Positions 36,434 through 45,151 of a stretch of 64,000 nucleotides of DNA are shown one piece after another. This DNA comes from Aestuariibacter sp. (GTDB lineage: Bacteria > Pseudomonadota > Gammaproteobacteria > Enterobacterales > Alteromonadaceae): NCBI GenBank assembly GCA_017794925.1, contig CP051238.1, positions 1,979,138 through 2,043,137 of the forward strand, given 5' to 3'. The position numbers and the translations under genes were made by a program. The notes beneath the pieces were generated by a model. The model was not told where the DNA came from. It worked only from the letters and a program-made list of their open reading frames with translations, and did no database searches. The stretch's first letter is position 1. The number at the start of each line of letters is the position of its first letter.

Positions 36434-37069
36434 ATGGCAACCCTCACACACCGCGCATATTCAGTATTGGAAGAATGGATGAACAGTATCAGCCATGGAT
36501 TGGGCTTTGTGGCGGCGATTGTTGGGCTGGTGTTTATGTTGTTACGAGCGGAAACATCCGTCAGTATCACCGCATCTGCCATTTATGGTGGCACACTCAT
36601 TTTCATGTTTTTAGCCTCCACGATTTATCATGCAGTCACGCATCAGCATGCTAAAGGTGTGCTCAAACTGTTCGACCACAGTGCCATTTACCTGCTTATC
36701 GCAGGGACTTACACACCGTTAACGCTGGTCGCCATTGGCGGCACGGCGGGTATTATCGCAACGGTGTTTGTATGGGTGCTGGCATTGAGTGGCGTGGCGT
36801 TTAAGCTGATAGCGAAACACCGTTTTCCAAAAGTATCTGTTATGACCTATCTGGTGATGGGCTGGATAGCGCTGGGCCTCATTTATCCACTTTATCAAGC
36901 CATGCAGGGAGCCGGTTTATGGTTACTCCTTGCGGGTGGGTTGTGCTTTAGTGTCGGGGTGTTATTTTACGTTGCGAAGTCAAAAAAGTTTACGCACGCG
37001 ATATGGCACCTCTTTGTTATTGGCGGCTGCAGTTGCCATTACTTTTCAATTTATTATTATGTGGTGTAG
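36434..37069 (+). CDS. Hemolysin III/YqfA family membrane protein (PAQR-like)
   Basis: 211 residues from ATG 36434, with GGAG 6 bases upstream; ATG 36419 is less likely. Seven hydrophobic segments; the conserved SISHGLG (near residue 20), STIYHAV and FDHSAIYLLIAGTYTP motifs and a late His pair (WHLFVIGG) match the family, whose Ser/Asp/His residues probably bind zinc. Cellular role in bacteria is not settled. It is followed 22 bases later by a phosphatase-like gene on the same strand. Confidence 0.92.
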   Translation: MATLTHRAYSVLEEWMNSISHGLGFVAAIVGLVFMLLRAETSVSITASAIYGGTLIFMFLASTIYHAVTHQHAKGVLKLFDHSAIYLLIAGTYTPLTLVAIGGTAGIIATVFVWVLALSGVAFKLIAKHRFPKVSVMTYLVMGWIALGLIYPLYQAMQGAGLWLLLAGGLCFSVGVLFYVAKSKKFTHAIWHLFVIGGCSCHYFSIYYYVV

Positions 37070-37091
37070 AGCCATTACCTAACAGGTATCT

Positions 37092-37559
37092 ATGACAACC
37101 ACACTAAACTGGTTTGCTGTCGGCGCGGGGAAAATCACTCTTGGAGCCAGACCTACGCCTGAATATATGCATTCGCTGCGCAAGCAGGGTATTACTCACA
37201 TTGCTACCATTCAAACCTCTGAAGAAAATAAGCCTGAGTTGAAGGCTGATGTGTCTAATGCAGGTATGCAGTGGTTGTGGTTACCGTTCAATGTGTCGGA
37301 TATCTTCGTTCAGAACGATACTGAAAAAGCGTTTTTGCAACAGTATTTACTGGAAGTGTCCCAAACCCTGAAGGAAGGTGGGCGAGTGTATTTGCATTGT
37401 GATGGTACATGCGAGCGGTGCCGGTTATTTTTGTATGCCTTGTGCATTCACATAAGAATACCGGCCAGTAGCGCCTACGCCATTGTACATAGTTTTGGTG
37501 GCGATAAAGCAAATCAGCTGTCTCGCCGGGAACTCCAACAGGCCGCCGCTATCGTCTGA
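37092..37559 (+). CDS. Dual-specificity/tyrosine phosphatase-like protein
   Basis: 155 residues. The P-loop HCDGTCER (102-109) satisfies Cys-x5-Arg, with Cys103 as nucleophile and Arg109. The Gly is one position earlier than in the common HCxxGxxR form, and an extra Cys107 sits inside the loop. An upstream GARPTPEYMHSLRKQGITH segment resembles the entry to atypical DSPs. It probably hydrolyses phosphate esters; the substrate is unknown. It is probably cotranscribed with the hemolysin III gene. Confidence 0.75.
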   Translation: MTTTLNWFAVGAGKITLGARPTPEYMHSLRKQGITHIATIQTSEENKPELKADVSNAGMQWLWLPFNVSDIFVQNDTEKAFLQQYLLEVSQTLKEGGRVYLHCDGTCERCRLFLYALCIHIRIPASSAYAIVHSFGGDKANQLSRRELQQAAAIV

Positions 37560-37564
37560 TACAA

Positions 37565-38164
37565 CTAATCAGGCTGTGACACAGCTATTCCCTGGCCGGC
37601 ACATAATTGTGTCAGGTTGCTAATTGCTGGCGCTGGGAGAGCTAAGAACATTGTCACTACGTTAGCATAGTCGCAATGTTCAACCACACCCTGATGTTCG
37701 GTTACCAAATGCCGCACAAACTGCTCGTGTTTAAAGTCAGCTTTAACAATTAGTTTGCTCAGGGTCACTTGCTCTTTCACTGCAAGGTTATCCATGACTT
37801 GTTGTGCTGCTGAGGAGTACGCACGCACCAAGCCGCCAGCCCCCAGTTTTATGCCGCCAAAATAACGCGTAACAATAATCGTGATATCACCCACCCCTTT
37901 GTGTTGCAGAACATTTAAGATGGGTTTTCCCGCGGTACCACTGGGTTCTCCGTCGTCAGACATTGCGGCGCTAGTCGGAGAATGCGGGTTACCTAATAAA
38001 TATGCCCAGCAGTGGTGTCTGGCGTCAGGGTATTCTTCGCGTTTTGCGGCAAGATACTGAATGGCGGTATCACGGTCCGGCGTATATGCGGCAAACGCGA
38101 AAAACTTACTCTTTTTGACTTCAAAGAGGACTTCGACGGGGGATTCAGGAATGGGATATGACAT
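37565..38164 (-). CDS. yigZ: YigZ/IMPACT family protein
   Basis: 199 residues, the usual length. The N-terminal UPF0029 domain shows KKSKFFAFA, ARHHCWAYLLG, DDGEPSGTAGKPIL and TRYFGGIKLGAGGLVRAYS, all signatures of YigZ. The C-terminal part is the ferredoxin-like DUF1949 region. IMPACT-type proteins are linked to translation control; the bacterial role is not defined. Its stop lies 5 bases from the stop of the convergent phosphatase-like gene. Confidence 0.95.
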   Translation of the reverse strand: MSYPIPESPVEVLFEVKKSKFFAFAAYTPDRDTAIQYLAAKREEYPDARHHCWAYLLGNPHSPTSAAMSDDGEPSGTAGKPILNVLQHKGVGDITIIVTRYFGGIKLGAGGLVRAYSSAAQQVMDNLAVKEQVTLSKLIVKADFKHEQFVRHLVTEHQGVVEHCDYANVVTMFLALPAPAISNLTQLCAGQGIAVSQPD

Positions 38165-38208
38165 AGTGGGCGTAGTTTACACGGATTTCAGTGGGAGCGG
38201 TACTTCGC

Positions 38209-38348
38209 ATCCGTCGTCCTGGAAAATGCGCAGCATTTATCCGGGATCTTATGGGCAACGAGAGATGGTTGTTTTTAGATCGCGGCCTGTTTGAGTAGGT
38301 CCCGGCTCGGAGGCCGGGATGACAAACGGGGCGAGCCCGGGATGACGG
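38209..38348. repeat. REP-like hairpin block 6
   Basis: Between divergent-side yigZ and the RidA gene. The first hairpin (38217-38246: TCCTGGA AAATGC gca GCATTT a TCCGGGA) has an inner stem different from, but as well paired as, the AAGCGC/GCGCTT form. Class A elements with CCCGGCTCGGAGGCCGGG and a truncated copy follow. Confidence 0.88.
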
Positions 38349-38372
38349 TTTTTAAGGGGCCGGGGTGGCGGA

Positions 38373-38810
38373 CTACATGCGGCGTTTATGCGCCATACAT
38401 TCCACTTCCAGCATAGATCCCATGGCCAGGCCATCTACGCCGAAGGCGCTGCGTGCTGGCAAGCTGCCTTTAGTAAAATACTGCACATACACTTTATTAA
38501 AATCAGGCCATTGGGCGATGTCATCTATCATGACAGTACATTTGAATACGTCTTCCATATCCAGTCCAATGCTATTCAGCGCCGATTTGATATTTTTCAT
38601 TACCTGGTGGGACTGGTCGGTAATGTTATCAGCCAACTTGCCATTTTCATCTGCGGCAATCTGACCAGATAAATACACAATGTTGTCTACTTGTGTTGCC
38701 AGTGAAAAAGGCATCGCCGGATTGGGGTGAGGGTAGCGTTTTAAGCCTGCAGTTGCGGTAGCACTCAGGCTAAGTAGTAAACACATCAGGGTTAACTTAA
38801 TTAAGTTCAC
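38373..38810 (-). CDS. RidA/YjgF-family protein with signal peptide
   Basis: 145 residues. A clear Sec signal peptide (first about 21 residues, LMCLLLSLSATATA then G) precedes a complete Rid domain with VYLSGQIA, FKCTVMIDDI and the PARSAFGV motif containing the catalytic Arg. Cytosolic RidA hydrolyses reactive enamines/imines; an exported member must act on something in the periplasm, or have another role. Single gene, bounded by REP repeats downstream. Confidence 0.9.
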   Translation of the reverse strand: MNLIKLTLMCLLLSLSATATAGLKRYPHPNPAMPFSLATQVDNIVYLSGQIAADENGKLADNITDQSHQVMKNIKSALNSIGLDMEDVFKCTVMIDDIAQWPDFNKVYVQYFTKGSLPARSAFGVDGLAMGSMLEVECMAHKRRM

Positions 38811-39023
38811 CTTGTACTCCTGTCGTTATGGTTTTTTATATATTTAGGGTCGTGCTAGTAACACATTCTAAGGGAATGCTGACTGCCGACTGTTCTTCTA
38901 TGTTTGCTCAGGGTTGTTTAAACAACAAGGTATTCACAAGGAATTCGGGCTGAACAACCGAATTTTGCGGTTATTCGCACCGGTTAGAAATATGACCGGT
39001 GCGAACAACGGGAAGAAAGCGTG

Positions 39024-40721
39024 TTACTTGTTATCGTAACGGGCTGCATAGCGTAGGATCTTGCTATTGGGATCGGCAATCACCACATCAAATGGCGATA
39101 CGTCAATGGTTGCCGGCTGAGACATATCAAGGGTTTGAACTTTCCCGTTTACTGAAACGTCCAGTGGTACGGGGAAGGGCAAATCATCGGGCGTTTTCCA
39201 GGCAAAGGTGACGCTGTCTACTGTGCGTGTTTCAACCAGTTCCGGTAACTTGGGTTGATACAAATAGACGTCGAAGAACCAACTTAAATCCTGGCCGGTA
39301 CGTTTATTCACGATCTCAATGAAGTCCTGCGTATTGCGATACAGTGTTGAGAAATTACCGGGTTCTGGTTTGTCTGTACCGTATACCAGTTCGCGCACCG
39401 AGCTGAAAAAAGCGTCATCGCCAATGAGATTGCGCAGCGTATGCATGATCCACGAACCTTTATAGTAGATATCCAGTGCAGGGCCCACACCGCGTTCGTA
39501 TACCTGCTCCACTTCCATGAGTTTGTTGGACACAATGGGGTGGGTGTTAATCAGTCCTTTGCGCTGGTTATTCAGATAAGTCATGTAAGCGACGTCGCCT
39601 GAGAGATACTGGGCAAAAAGGGGCTGCATGTAGCTACCAAGCCCTTCGTGGATCCACATGTGATCCCAGTTGTCGTTGGTTACCTGATTACCAAAATATT
39701 CGTGTGCGAACTCGTGTTGCAACAGCCAGTCGAAGCCAAATTCATCTTTTTTATATTCGTTGCCATAGGCATTGATGGTTTGGTGCTCCATCCCTAAATG
39801 GGGCGTTTGTACCACGCCGACCTTTTCACTGGCGAAGGGGTAAGGGCCTATCATGCGTTCAAAAAACGTGAGCATGGTGGGAATCTCATCGAATAACACG
39901 CGTGCCTGCTGTTCGCTGCCTGGCAGGTGGTAATACACGATGGGGTAGGTGTTGCCAAAAATACTGTTGTAGGTTGTTTCCAGCTTTTCATAGGGCGCAA
40001 TATTGAGCGCAATACCATAGGTATTATGTGCGGAGCGGGTCTGCCAGTGATAGGTGCGGGTATCGCCGTTATCGGTAATGTTGGTCAAAATACCGTTGCT
40101 GGCAGCAACCAGAGGCTTGGGTACCTCTATATGTAAATCGGTTTGCTTTGGTTCACCATGGGGTTGGTCAATACAGGGCCAGAATAGGTCACAGCCTTCG
40201 CCTTGTACTGCCGTTGCCAGCCAGTTTGCACCGTCGGGCGTTTTTTCCCACATTACGCCGCCATCCCATGGCGCGCGAACCGGAATGCGCGGTTGGCCTT
40301 TATATTCAATGGTTACCGTTACGGGCAATGTTACTGGCGTGGTAGGGGTAATTTTTAACTCGCCGCCCACATTATTGTACTGCCCCTCGGCCAGGGAGGT
40401 ACCATTTATCGTAACACTGTCGACAGCAAATACGCTGTCCAGATCGACAGAGAATGCGTCTCTGTTACCTTCGCCGTTTAATGTAAGGGTGGTTTTACCC
40501 ATCAGGATTTTGTTGTCGAAATCGAACGAAAACGTCAGGTCGGCGTGGTCTACCGTTAATCCTTGCTGAAGGAGGGCAACTTCACCGCCGCTTTTTAAGC
40601 TATAGGGCGTGGACGCAGGAGGAGTAACATTGTTTGATTCTGTGCTGCTGCAGGCAGATAAGGAAGCTAAAGCTATTGCCGCGGCTATGCCGGACAGCTT
40701 GCTGTTGAAGGTAGAAACCAT
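39024..40721 (-). CDS. M1-family metallo-aminopeptidase, putative lipoprotein
   Basis: 565 residues. A lipobox (LSAC, Cys24) after a hydrophobic leader predicts a lipoprotein. The zinc site HEFAH is followed by Glu 18 residues after the second His (HEGLG), the HExxHx18E pattern of M1 gluzincins. The substrate-binding motif reads GMEH rather than GxMEN, a variation seen outside the aminopeptidase N group. The N-terminal beta domain is typical, the C-terminal ERAP-like helical domain is absent. It probably trims peptides in the periplasm or at the outer membrane. Confidence 0.93.
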   Translation of the reverse strand: MVSTFNSKLSGIAAAIALASLSACSSTESNNVTPPASTPYSLKSGGEVALLQQGLTVDHADLTFSFDFDNKILMGKTTLTLNGEGNRDAFSVDLDSVFAVDSVTINGTSLAEGQYNNVGGELKITPTTPVTLPVTVTIEYKGQPRIPVRAPWDGGVMWEKTPDGANWLATAVQGEGCDLFWPCIDQPHGEPKQTDLHIEVPKPLVAASNGILTNITDNGDTRTYHWQTRSAHNTYGIALNIAPYEKLETTYNSIFGNTYPIVYYHLPGSEQQARVLFDEIPTMLTFFERMIGPYPFASEKVGVVQTPHLGMEHQTINAYGNEYKKDEFGFDWLLQHEFAHEYFGNQVTNDNWDHMWIHEGLGSYMQPLFAQYLSGDVAYMTYLNNQRKGLINTHPIVSNKLMEVEQVYERGVGPALDIYYKGSWIMHTLRNLIGDDAFFSSVRELVYGTDKPEPGNFSTLYRNTQDFIEIVNKRTGQDLSWFFDVYLYQPKLPELVETRTVDSVTFAWKTPDDLPFPVPLDVSVNGKVQTLDMSQPATIDVSPFDVVIADPNSKILRYAARYDNK

Positions 40722-40857
40722 AGCGTATCTCTGTTGTTGTTATCTGTTCCAGAGTATACAAAAATGCAGTGTAAACAAGGTCAGGATAGGGTCAATTCCC
40801 TAAAATATCTGGTAGGGAACAATACTTGGCTGGTTATCTGGCTCTGATTGGCGGATA

Positions 40858-40895
40858 CAAAAATCCCGTCAGAGAGGCAACTGAGACGGGATTTT
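40858..40895 (-). terminator. Terminator of the GntR regulator gene
   Basis: An 11-base stem (AAAATCCCGTC / GACGGGATTTT) with a 14-base loop lies 5 bases past the gntR-type stop codon; on the minus strand it ends in TTTTT. It separates this gene from the M1 peptidase gene. Confidence 0.85.
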
Positions 40896-40900
40896 GGTTT

Positions 40901-41545
40901 TTATTCGAACAGCTCGCCGCGTAAATCTTCCAGGGTACTTTGGGTGTGCTCTTTAAGCAGTTTCTTTACCTTTTTAGGATTTTTATTCATCCAGGCGTCA
41001 AAGATTTCCTGATGTTCGCGGTAAGCGTCAGCCTCGCGATCGGGTGGCTCAAGGTGTTTGCGCACATAGCGTTCTGACAGTAAGTGTACTTTAGTCAACA
41101 GTTCCTGCGTTATCTTGCGATTAGCCGGGGCTGTTAACGCCAAATGGAATTCACGGTTAACGGTAACGGCTTCTGGCGTAATGTCGTAAGCCATACTCTG
41201 CAGGCGCTTATAGATCTCTTCTACTTTTTGCTTGTCCTGCTCGGTTGCTTTTTTACAGCCTTGGGCCGCCGCTTCCGGTTCCAGTGTTTGACGTAACTGA
41301 AATACATCTTCTGCTTCAGCCAGGCTCAATGGGCGAACAATAAATCCTCTGTTGGGGTGCGAAATTAGCAACCCGTCTTGCTCCAGCCGCGTTAAGGCCT
41401 CACGCAGCGGTATTTTACTAACGCCTAAATCCTGAGAGAGTGCGTCCTGACGAATGGGTTTTGCCGGAAACATAACATTAGCAAGGATGCGCTCACGAAT
41501 AATTTCGTAGGCTTGCTCCGACAAGGTTTTAACCACAATTGACAT
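40901..41545 (-). CDS. GntR-family transcriptional regulator (FadR/FCD subgroup)
   Basis: 214 residues. The winged helix (about 10-75) includes QDALSQDLGVSKIPLREALTRLEQDG, written here only by its ends: QDALSQ and TRLEQDG. The helical FCD effector domain (90-205) has the metal-binding Asp/His pattern around REFHLAL and YRERE-like HQEIFDAW. It senses a small carboxylate in relatives. No metabolic gene adjoins it, so the target is unknown. Confidence 0.92.
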   Translation of the reverse strand: MSIVVKTLSEQAYEIIRERILANVMFPAKPIRQDALSQDLGVSKIPLREALTRLEQDGLLISHPNRGFIVRPLSLAEAEDVFQLRQTLEPEAAAQGCKKATEQDKQKVEEIYKRLQSMAYDITPEAVTVNREFHLALTAPANRKITQELLTKVHLLSERYVRKHLEPPDREADAYREHQEIFDAWMNKNPKKVKKLLKEHTQSTLEDLRGELFE

Positions 41546-42043
41546 CTATAAATTACTCCTAAGGAGAGTTTGTCTATTATCTTTTTAGTTATCGGTGACT
41601 ACACGAATTTGTGCGTTAAACACCATGTCATACAGTATACTATTTGTAAGTCAGTTACACTGCTATATCGTTCAACCGCTTCTTTTTCATACAGCTGTAA
41701 AGCATTTTTTTCATATTTGAAGCCCACTCGTGGCAATAACTGTTTTAGTTGTCGAAAATTGATCAGTTTAAATGTGAAAACTAAGTTGGCTTTCGTATTT
41801 TTGCGGCAATAAATGAACATATAAAATTAAAAGAACAAAAAATAGACCGTTTTTGTTTAAAAGTTGTGCAAAAGGGCGTATAACAACAACGGTTAGTAAG
41901 CACAGTAACGTGTGACTAAACGACAGACTCACCGCAATGTAAGGGATTCTACAAGTAGTTCCGGTATTTTAAATTCTAAAAATAAACATAATCAGAGCGT
42001 TGCTTTTGAAGCGTTGTAGCGCGGTAAAACGGGCGAAACTGTT
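41546..42043. other. Intergenic region between divergent GntR and GGDEF genes
   Basis: 498 bases. Small open frames on both strands (41570-41820) show no family features, ribosome sites or codon bias, and I do not call them genes. A GTCATACAGTATACTATTTG segment near 41627 is weakly palindromic and could be a GntR operator, but this is not supported by a second site. Confidence 0.4.
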
Positions 42044-43081
42044 ATGAATAATGCACACTGGGAATCGATCGGATCCACCTGGCAAGCGCGCAGTGTCAAA
42101 CTCAAACAAATTATCGATATGCAAACTGATATCGCTAAGGTTGGCATGGACTTGTCGTCAGTCATGCAGCTTGTGGTGGAATATTGTTGTGAGCTTATTC
42201 AGTGCGATGGTGCCGCCATTGAGCTCCGTGAAGGCAACCACATGGTATACCGCGCAACCAGCGGTATAGCGAATGCACACTCAGGTTTGCGACTCCCTAT
42301 CAATGAAAGTTTGTCTGGTTACAGTATTAAAACCGGCGAGTTGCAGTTGTGTAATGACGTAGAGCTCGACCCAAGAGTAAACCAGCCTGCCTGCAAAGCG
42401 CAGGGGATCGAGGCGATGCTGTTAATTCCGCTTGAACACTCCGACGATGTGGTGGGCGTACTAAAAGTCCTTTCGCGCAACAAACAGCATTTCACCATGG
42501 AACACGCCGCTATTTTACGTTTGGTGTCTGAACAGGTAGCGGCTTCCATGTATTTCTGCCACCGCTATGTCCCGGACAATCTGCTTTATCAGGCTACTCA
42601 CGACAGTCTGACCGAATTGAAAAACCGCTCAGCCTTTATGGAACGATTGCGCCGCGAGGTGCACGTAAACGGCAACCGATCTCAGCATCGTTTCGGGCTA
42701 ATGATCATCGACATGAATGGATTAAAGCGCGTTAACGATGAACTGGGTCACCGCGCAGGGGATGCCTTATTAGGCGAAATGGCAAGGCGACTACAGAAAA
42801 CGTTCCGGCCAACCGATTTGGTTGCGCGTATTGGCGGCGATGAATTTGGTGTTGTAGTGAGTAACATTCAAAGTATCGAAGTACTCAGCAAAGCGTCACA
42901 ACGGTTGAACAGCGAGTTAGCTACACCACATACCTGTAAAGGCAAGGAGCTTCGGCTGAGCGCTTCGGTGGGGAGTGCTGCTTACCCGGATGATGCTGAA
43001 CATATTGAGCAGCTGATTGAAGTGGCAGACCAACGCATGTACCAGCGAAAGCGGGCGCATTACGAGGAAATTCCTGCCTGA
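42044..43081 (+). CDS. GAF-GGDEF diguanylate cyclase
   Basis: 345 residues. A GAF domain (about 25-175) precedes a GGDEF domain (about 185-340) with the intact catalytic motif GGDEF at 264-268 and an RPTD inhibitory site (RxxD, 255-258) five residues upstream. It should make c-di-GMP and be subject to product inhibition. There is no membrane segment, so the GAF domain senses a cytosolic signal. It opposes the HD-GYP phosphodiesterase at 19-20 kb in function. Confidence 0.95.
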   Translation: MNNAHWESIGSTWQARSVKLKQIIDMQTDIAKVGMDLSSVMQLVVEYCCELIQCDGAAIELREGNHMVYRATSGIANAHSGLRLPINESLSGYSIKTGELQLCNDVELDPRVNQPACKAQGIEAMLLIPLEHSDDVVGVLKVLSRNKQHFTMEHAAILRLVSEQVAASMYFCHRYVPDNLLYQATHDSLTELKNRSAFMERLRREVHVNGNRSQHRFGLMIIDMNGLKRVNDELGHRAGDALLGEMARRLQKTFRPTDLVARIGGDEFGVVVSNIQSIEVLSKASQRLNSELATPHTCKGKELRLSASVGSAAYPDDAEHIEQLIEVADQRMYQRKRAHYEEIPA

Positions 43082-43176
43082 GCCACGTCAACAGATTGCC
43101 TTTGCGTTGATAGGTTTTGCATTTATTGTACCGAAGGGTAAAATATACGCGTTTAAGTCATTACAGGATAGACAAC

Positions 43177-43794
43177 GTGACGAGTGGTCGTAAACGCGAA
43201 TTTGATGCTGAAACAGCCCTTGAGGCTGCCATGCAGGTGTTTTGGCAGAAAGGCTATGCCGGTGCTTCTCTGGCTGATCTCATCGACAGTATGGGTATTA
43301 ACAAACCCAGTATGTATCGTGCGTTTGGCAATAAAGAAGCCTTGTTTGTAAAAGCGACTCAGCGCTATCTCGATACCCGTATGCAACCTCATCTGACAGT
43401 GTTGCAGCAAACCCACTTACCGTTGCGACAGCGCATTAAAAACCACATGATGTCTATTCTGGCCATGCAATGTGATCCGGAGCATGCTAAAGGCTGTTAT
43501 TTGGTGCTGTGTCAGTCAGAAATGATCAGTGGCAATGTACCAGACGAAGCGGCCGGTATTCTGGCTCAGGCTGACGAACTGCCTAAACAGCTCTATACCG
43601 ACCTTTTTACTCAATCCCCTGAATCCATTGAACTTGGACTTCACATTCATGCCCAGGCAAATGCACTGGCGTTGTATACCTTACTAAAAGGGACTGCTTC
43701 CATGGCCCGTTGCGGCGCGTCGTTACAACAGCTCGAGTATGCCGTAGACAGCATGTTAGACGGTATCTTTCAGCATCAGGCTAAGCTGTCCTGA
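43177..43794 (+). CDS. TetR-family transcriptional regulator
   Basis: 205 residues from GTG 43177, with AGGAT 8 bases upstream; the longer frame from 43117 has no ribosome site. The HTH (about 10-55) reads ALEAAMQVFWQKGYAGASLA, DLIDSMGINKPSMYRAFGNK, the AcrR/YfiR type. The C-terminal part is a ligand pocket. A TACCGATCGGTA palindrome between the nearby divergent HAD and AhpD-like genes is its likely operator. The 3' end overlaps the convergent HAD gene by 39 bases. Confidence 0.9.
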   Translation: MTSGRKREFDAETALEAAMQVFWQKGYAGASLADLIDSMGINKPSMYRAFGNKEALFVKATQRYLDTRMQPHLTVLQQTHLPLRQRIKNHMMSILAMQCDPEHAKGCYLVLCQSEMISGNVPDEAAGILAQADELPKQLYTDLFTQSPESIELGLHIHAQANALALYTLLKGTASMARCGASLQQLEYAVDSMLDGIFQHQAKLS

Positions 43795-44433
43795 ATCGCT
43801 AATTTCTACCGAGGGGGTAATACCCCATGGGTCAAAAACAGCCTGTTGGCTGCGTTTTACCCAGGCGGTGTTCCAACCACATTCGCTGGCCCCAATGACA
43901 TCAAACGGGTTGCTAGATATCAGCCAGGTCTGATTGGCTGCACACCTTACCGAATTCAACAGGTGCTGATAGATAACCGGATCGGGCTTGAAGGTTTCAA
44001 CGGCATCGGCGGTGATCACATGATGAAAGTGCTGGTTAATGCCGGCATGCGACAGCAGGCTGTTCACCGCCCGTTGCTCGCCGTTTGAAAAGGCGACCAA
44101 GATGTATTTTTCAGCCAGTTCTGGCAGTGCGCTTTGCACATCGTTAAAGGCCGGAAGTCGCAGGTATTTTTCTAACAGCCATTGTTGCTGATCTTCGCTT
44201 AGCGTTACCTGAAGCTGCCTGCAGGTGAATCGTAATGCCTGTTCAGTGCAGACTGAAAAGTGCTGATACTGCCGCATTAACCCCCGACGAAACGAATATT
44301 CTAACTGCTTATTGCGCCAGGTATGAGAAAACAATTCTGCTTTGTCTCCCATCATGTCGGTCAGTTCTGCCAGTAAGCCGTGGGTATCAATCAACGTGCC
44401 GTAAACATCAAATGCTAATACCGTTTTCATCAT
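43756..44433 (-). CDS. Haloacid dehalogenase, type II (HAD superfamily)
   Basis: 225 residues. HAD motif I is FDVYGTLIDT with the nucleophile Asp9; motif II is AFSNGE; the later FKPDPVIYQH and SSNPFDVIGASECGWNTAWV match (S)-2-haloacid dehalogenases. Family members hydrolyse 2-haloacids through an ester intermediate, though many annotated ones have other substrates. It is divergent from the AhpD-like gene, with a TetR-type operator in between, and overlaps tetR at its 3' end. Confidence 0.9.
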   Translation of the reverse strand: MMKTVLAFDVYGTLIDTHGLLAELTDMMGDKAELFSHTWRNKQLEYSFRRGLMRQYQHFSVCTEQALRFTCRQLQVTLSEDQQQWLLEKYLRLPAFNDVQSALPELAEKYILVAFSNGEQRAVNSLLSHAGINQHFHHVITADAVETFKPDPVIYQHLLNSVRCAANQTWLISSNPFDVIGASECGWNTAWVKRSQQAVFDPWGITPSVEISDSGQLSLMLKDTV

Positions 44434-44471
44434 CGTCTCCGTGGTCTGGGATCAAAAGCGATCAAAGTTGT

Positions 44472-44499
44472 TTGACTTTAACTTACCGATCGGTACAAT
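44472..44499 (+). promoter_or_regulatory. Promoter with overlapping TetR-type operator
   Basis: TTGACT (44472-44477) and TACAAT (44494-44499) are 16 bases apart and face the AhpD-like gene. A perfect palindrome TACCGATCGGTA (44484-44495) overlaps the -10 element, and a second half-site ATCGGTACAA lies at 44521-44530. Binding of the adjacent TetR protein here would repress the gene. Confidence 0.68.
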
Positions 44500-44555
44500 T
44501 CAAATTGTTATTTGAAACCAATCGGTACAAAATTGTAAAGCAACGAGGAAATACT

Positions 44556-45107
44556 ATGACATCTTTAACCGTACACACCTTTGATTCTGCTCCGGAAGCC
44601 AGCAAGCCACTGTTGGAGGATTCTGTAAAAGCCTTTGGGATGCTGCCCAATCTGCATGGCATTATGGCCGCATCTCCTGCAGTACTCGAGGGGTATAAAG
44701 CCTTGCATGACTTGTTTCAGAAGACGTCGTTTGACGCAGAAGAGCTGACTGTTGTGTGGCAAACCATCAATGTAGAGCATGGCTGCCATTATTGTGTGCC
44801 TGCTCACACGGCCATTGCCAACTCGATGAAAGTTGACCCTGCGTTAACCGAAGCTCTGCGTAACGCAGAGCCAATGCCAACGCCTAAACTGCAGGCCCTG
44901 CAGGATATGACACTGCTCCTGCTGCGTAATCGCGGTGTGGTAAGCGCGGCTGAACTGGACGCATTCTATTCGGCCGGTTATGAAGAACACCACGTACTGG
45001 AAATTATTCTGGGTTTGGCGCAGAAGGTCATGAGCAACTACATCAACCACATTGGCAATACGCCAGTGGATGCGCCTTTCGCGAAGTTTGACTGGACTAA
45101 AAAATAG
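44556..45107 (+). CDS. Carboxymuconolactone decarboxylase/AhpD-like protein
   Basis: 183 residues from ATG 44556, with GAGGAA 5 bases upstream; the open frame extends to 44235 but that part overlaps the HAD gene and is not coding. The active site EHGCHYCVPAH (74-84) has the Glu-x2-Cys-x2-Cys-x3-His arrangement of AhpD-type peroxidases. It probably works as a thiol-disulfide or peroxidase protein under control of the adjacent TetR regulator. The natural substrate is unknown. Confidence 0.9.
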   Translation: MTSLTVHTFDSAPEASKPLLEDSVKAFGMLPNLHGIMAASPAVLEGYKALHDLFQKTSFDAEELTVVWQTINVEHGCHYCVPAHTAIANSMKVDPALTEALRNAEPMPTPKLQALQDMTLLLLRNRGVVSAAELDAFYSAGYEEHHVLEIILGLAQKVMSNYINHIGNTPVDAPFAKFDWTKK

Positions 45108-45129
45108 TCTGCATGATTTAAGCAATTCA

Positions 45130-45151
45130 ACAGCCGGTGATTACCGGCTGT
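45130..45151. terminator. Hairpin between convergent AhpD-like and ArnT-like genes
   Basis: A perfect 9-base stem (ACAGCCGGT / ACCGGCTGT) with a 4-base loop. It includes the stop codon region of the ArnT-like gene and lies 22 bases past the other stop. No strong T-run follows on either strand. Confidence 0.6.

Noticed and set aside
20230..38348. Possible CRISPR arrays in the repeated blocks
   Set aside because: Units are palindromic hairpins of mixed class without uniform repeats separated by unique spacers; no cas gene is near.
41570..41820. Overlapping small frames on both strands between gntR and the GGDEF gene
   Set aside because: No family features, no ribosome site, AT-rich sequence.
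44235..44555. N-terminal extension of the AhpD-like frame
   Set aside because: Overlaps the HAD gene and its promoter region; a ribosome site and family start are at 44556.
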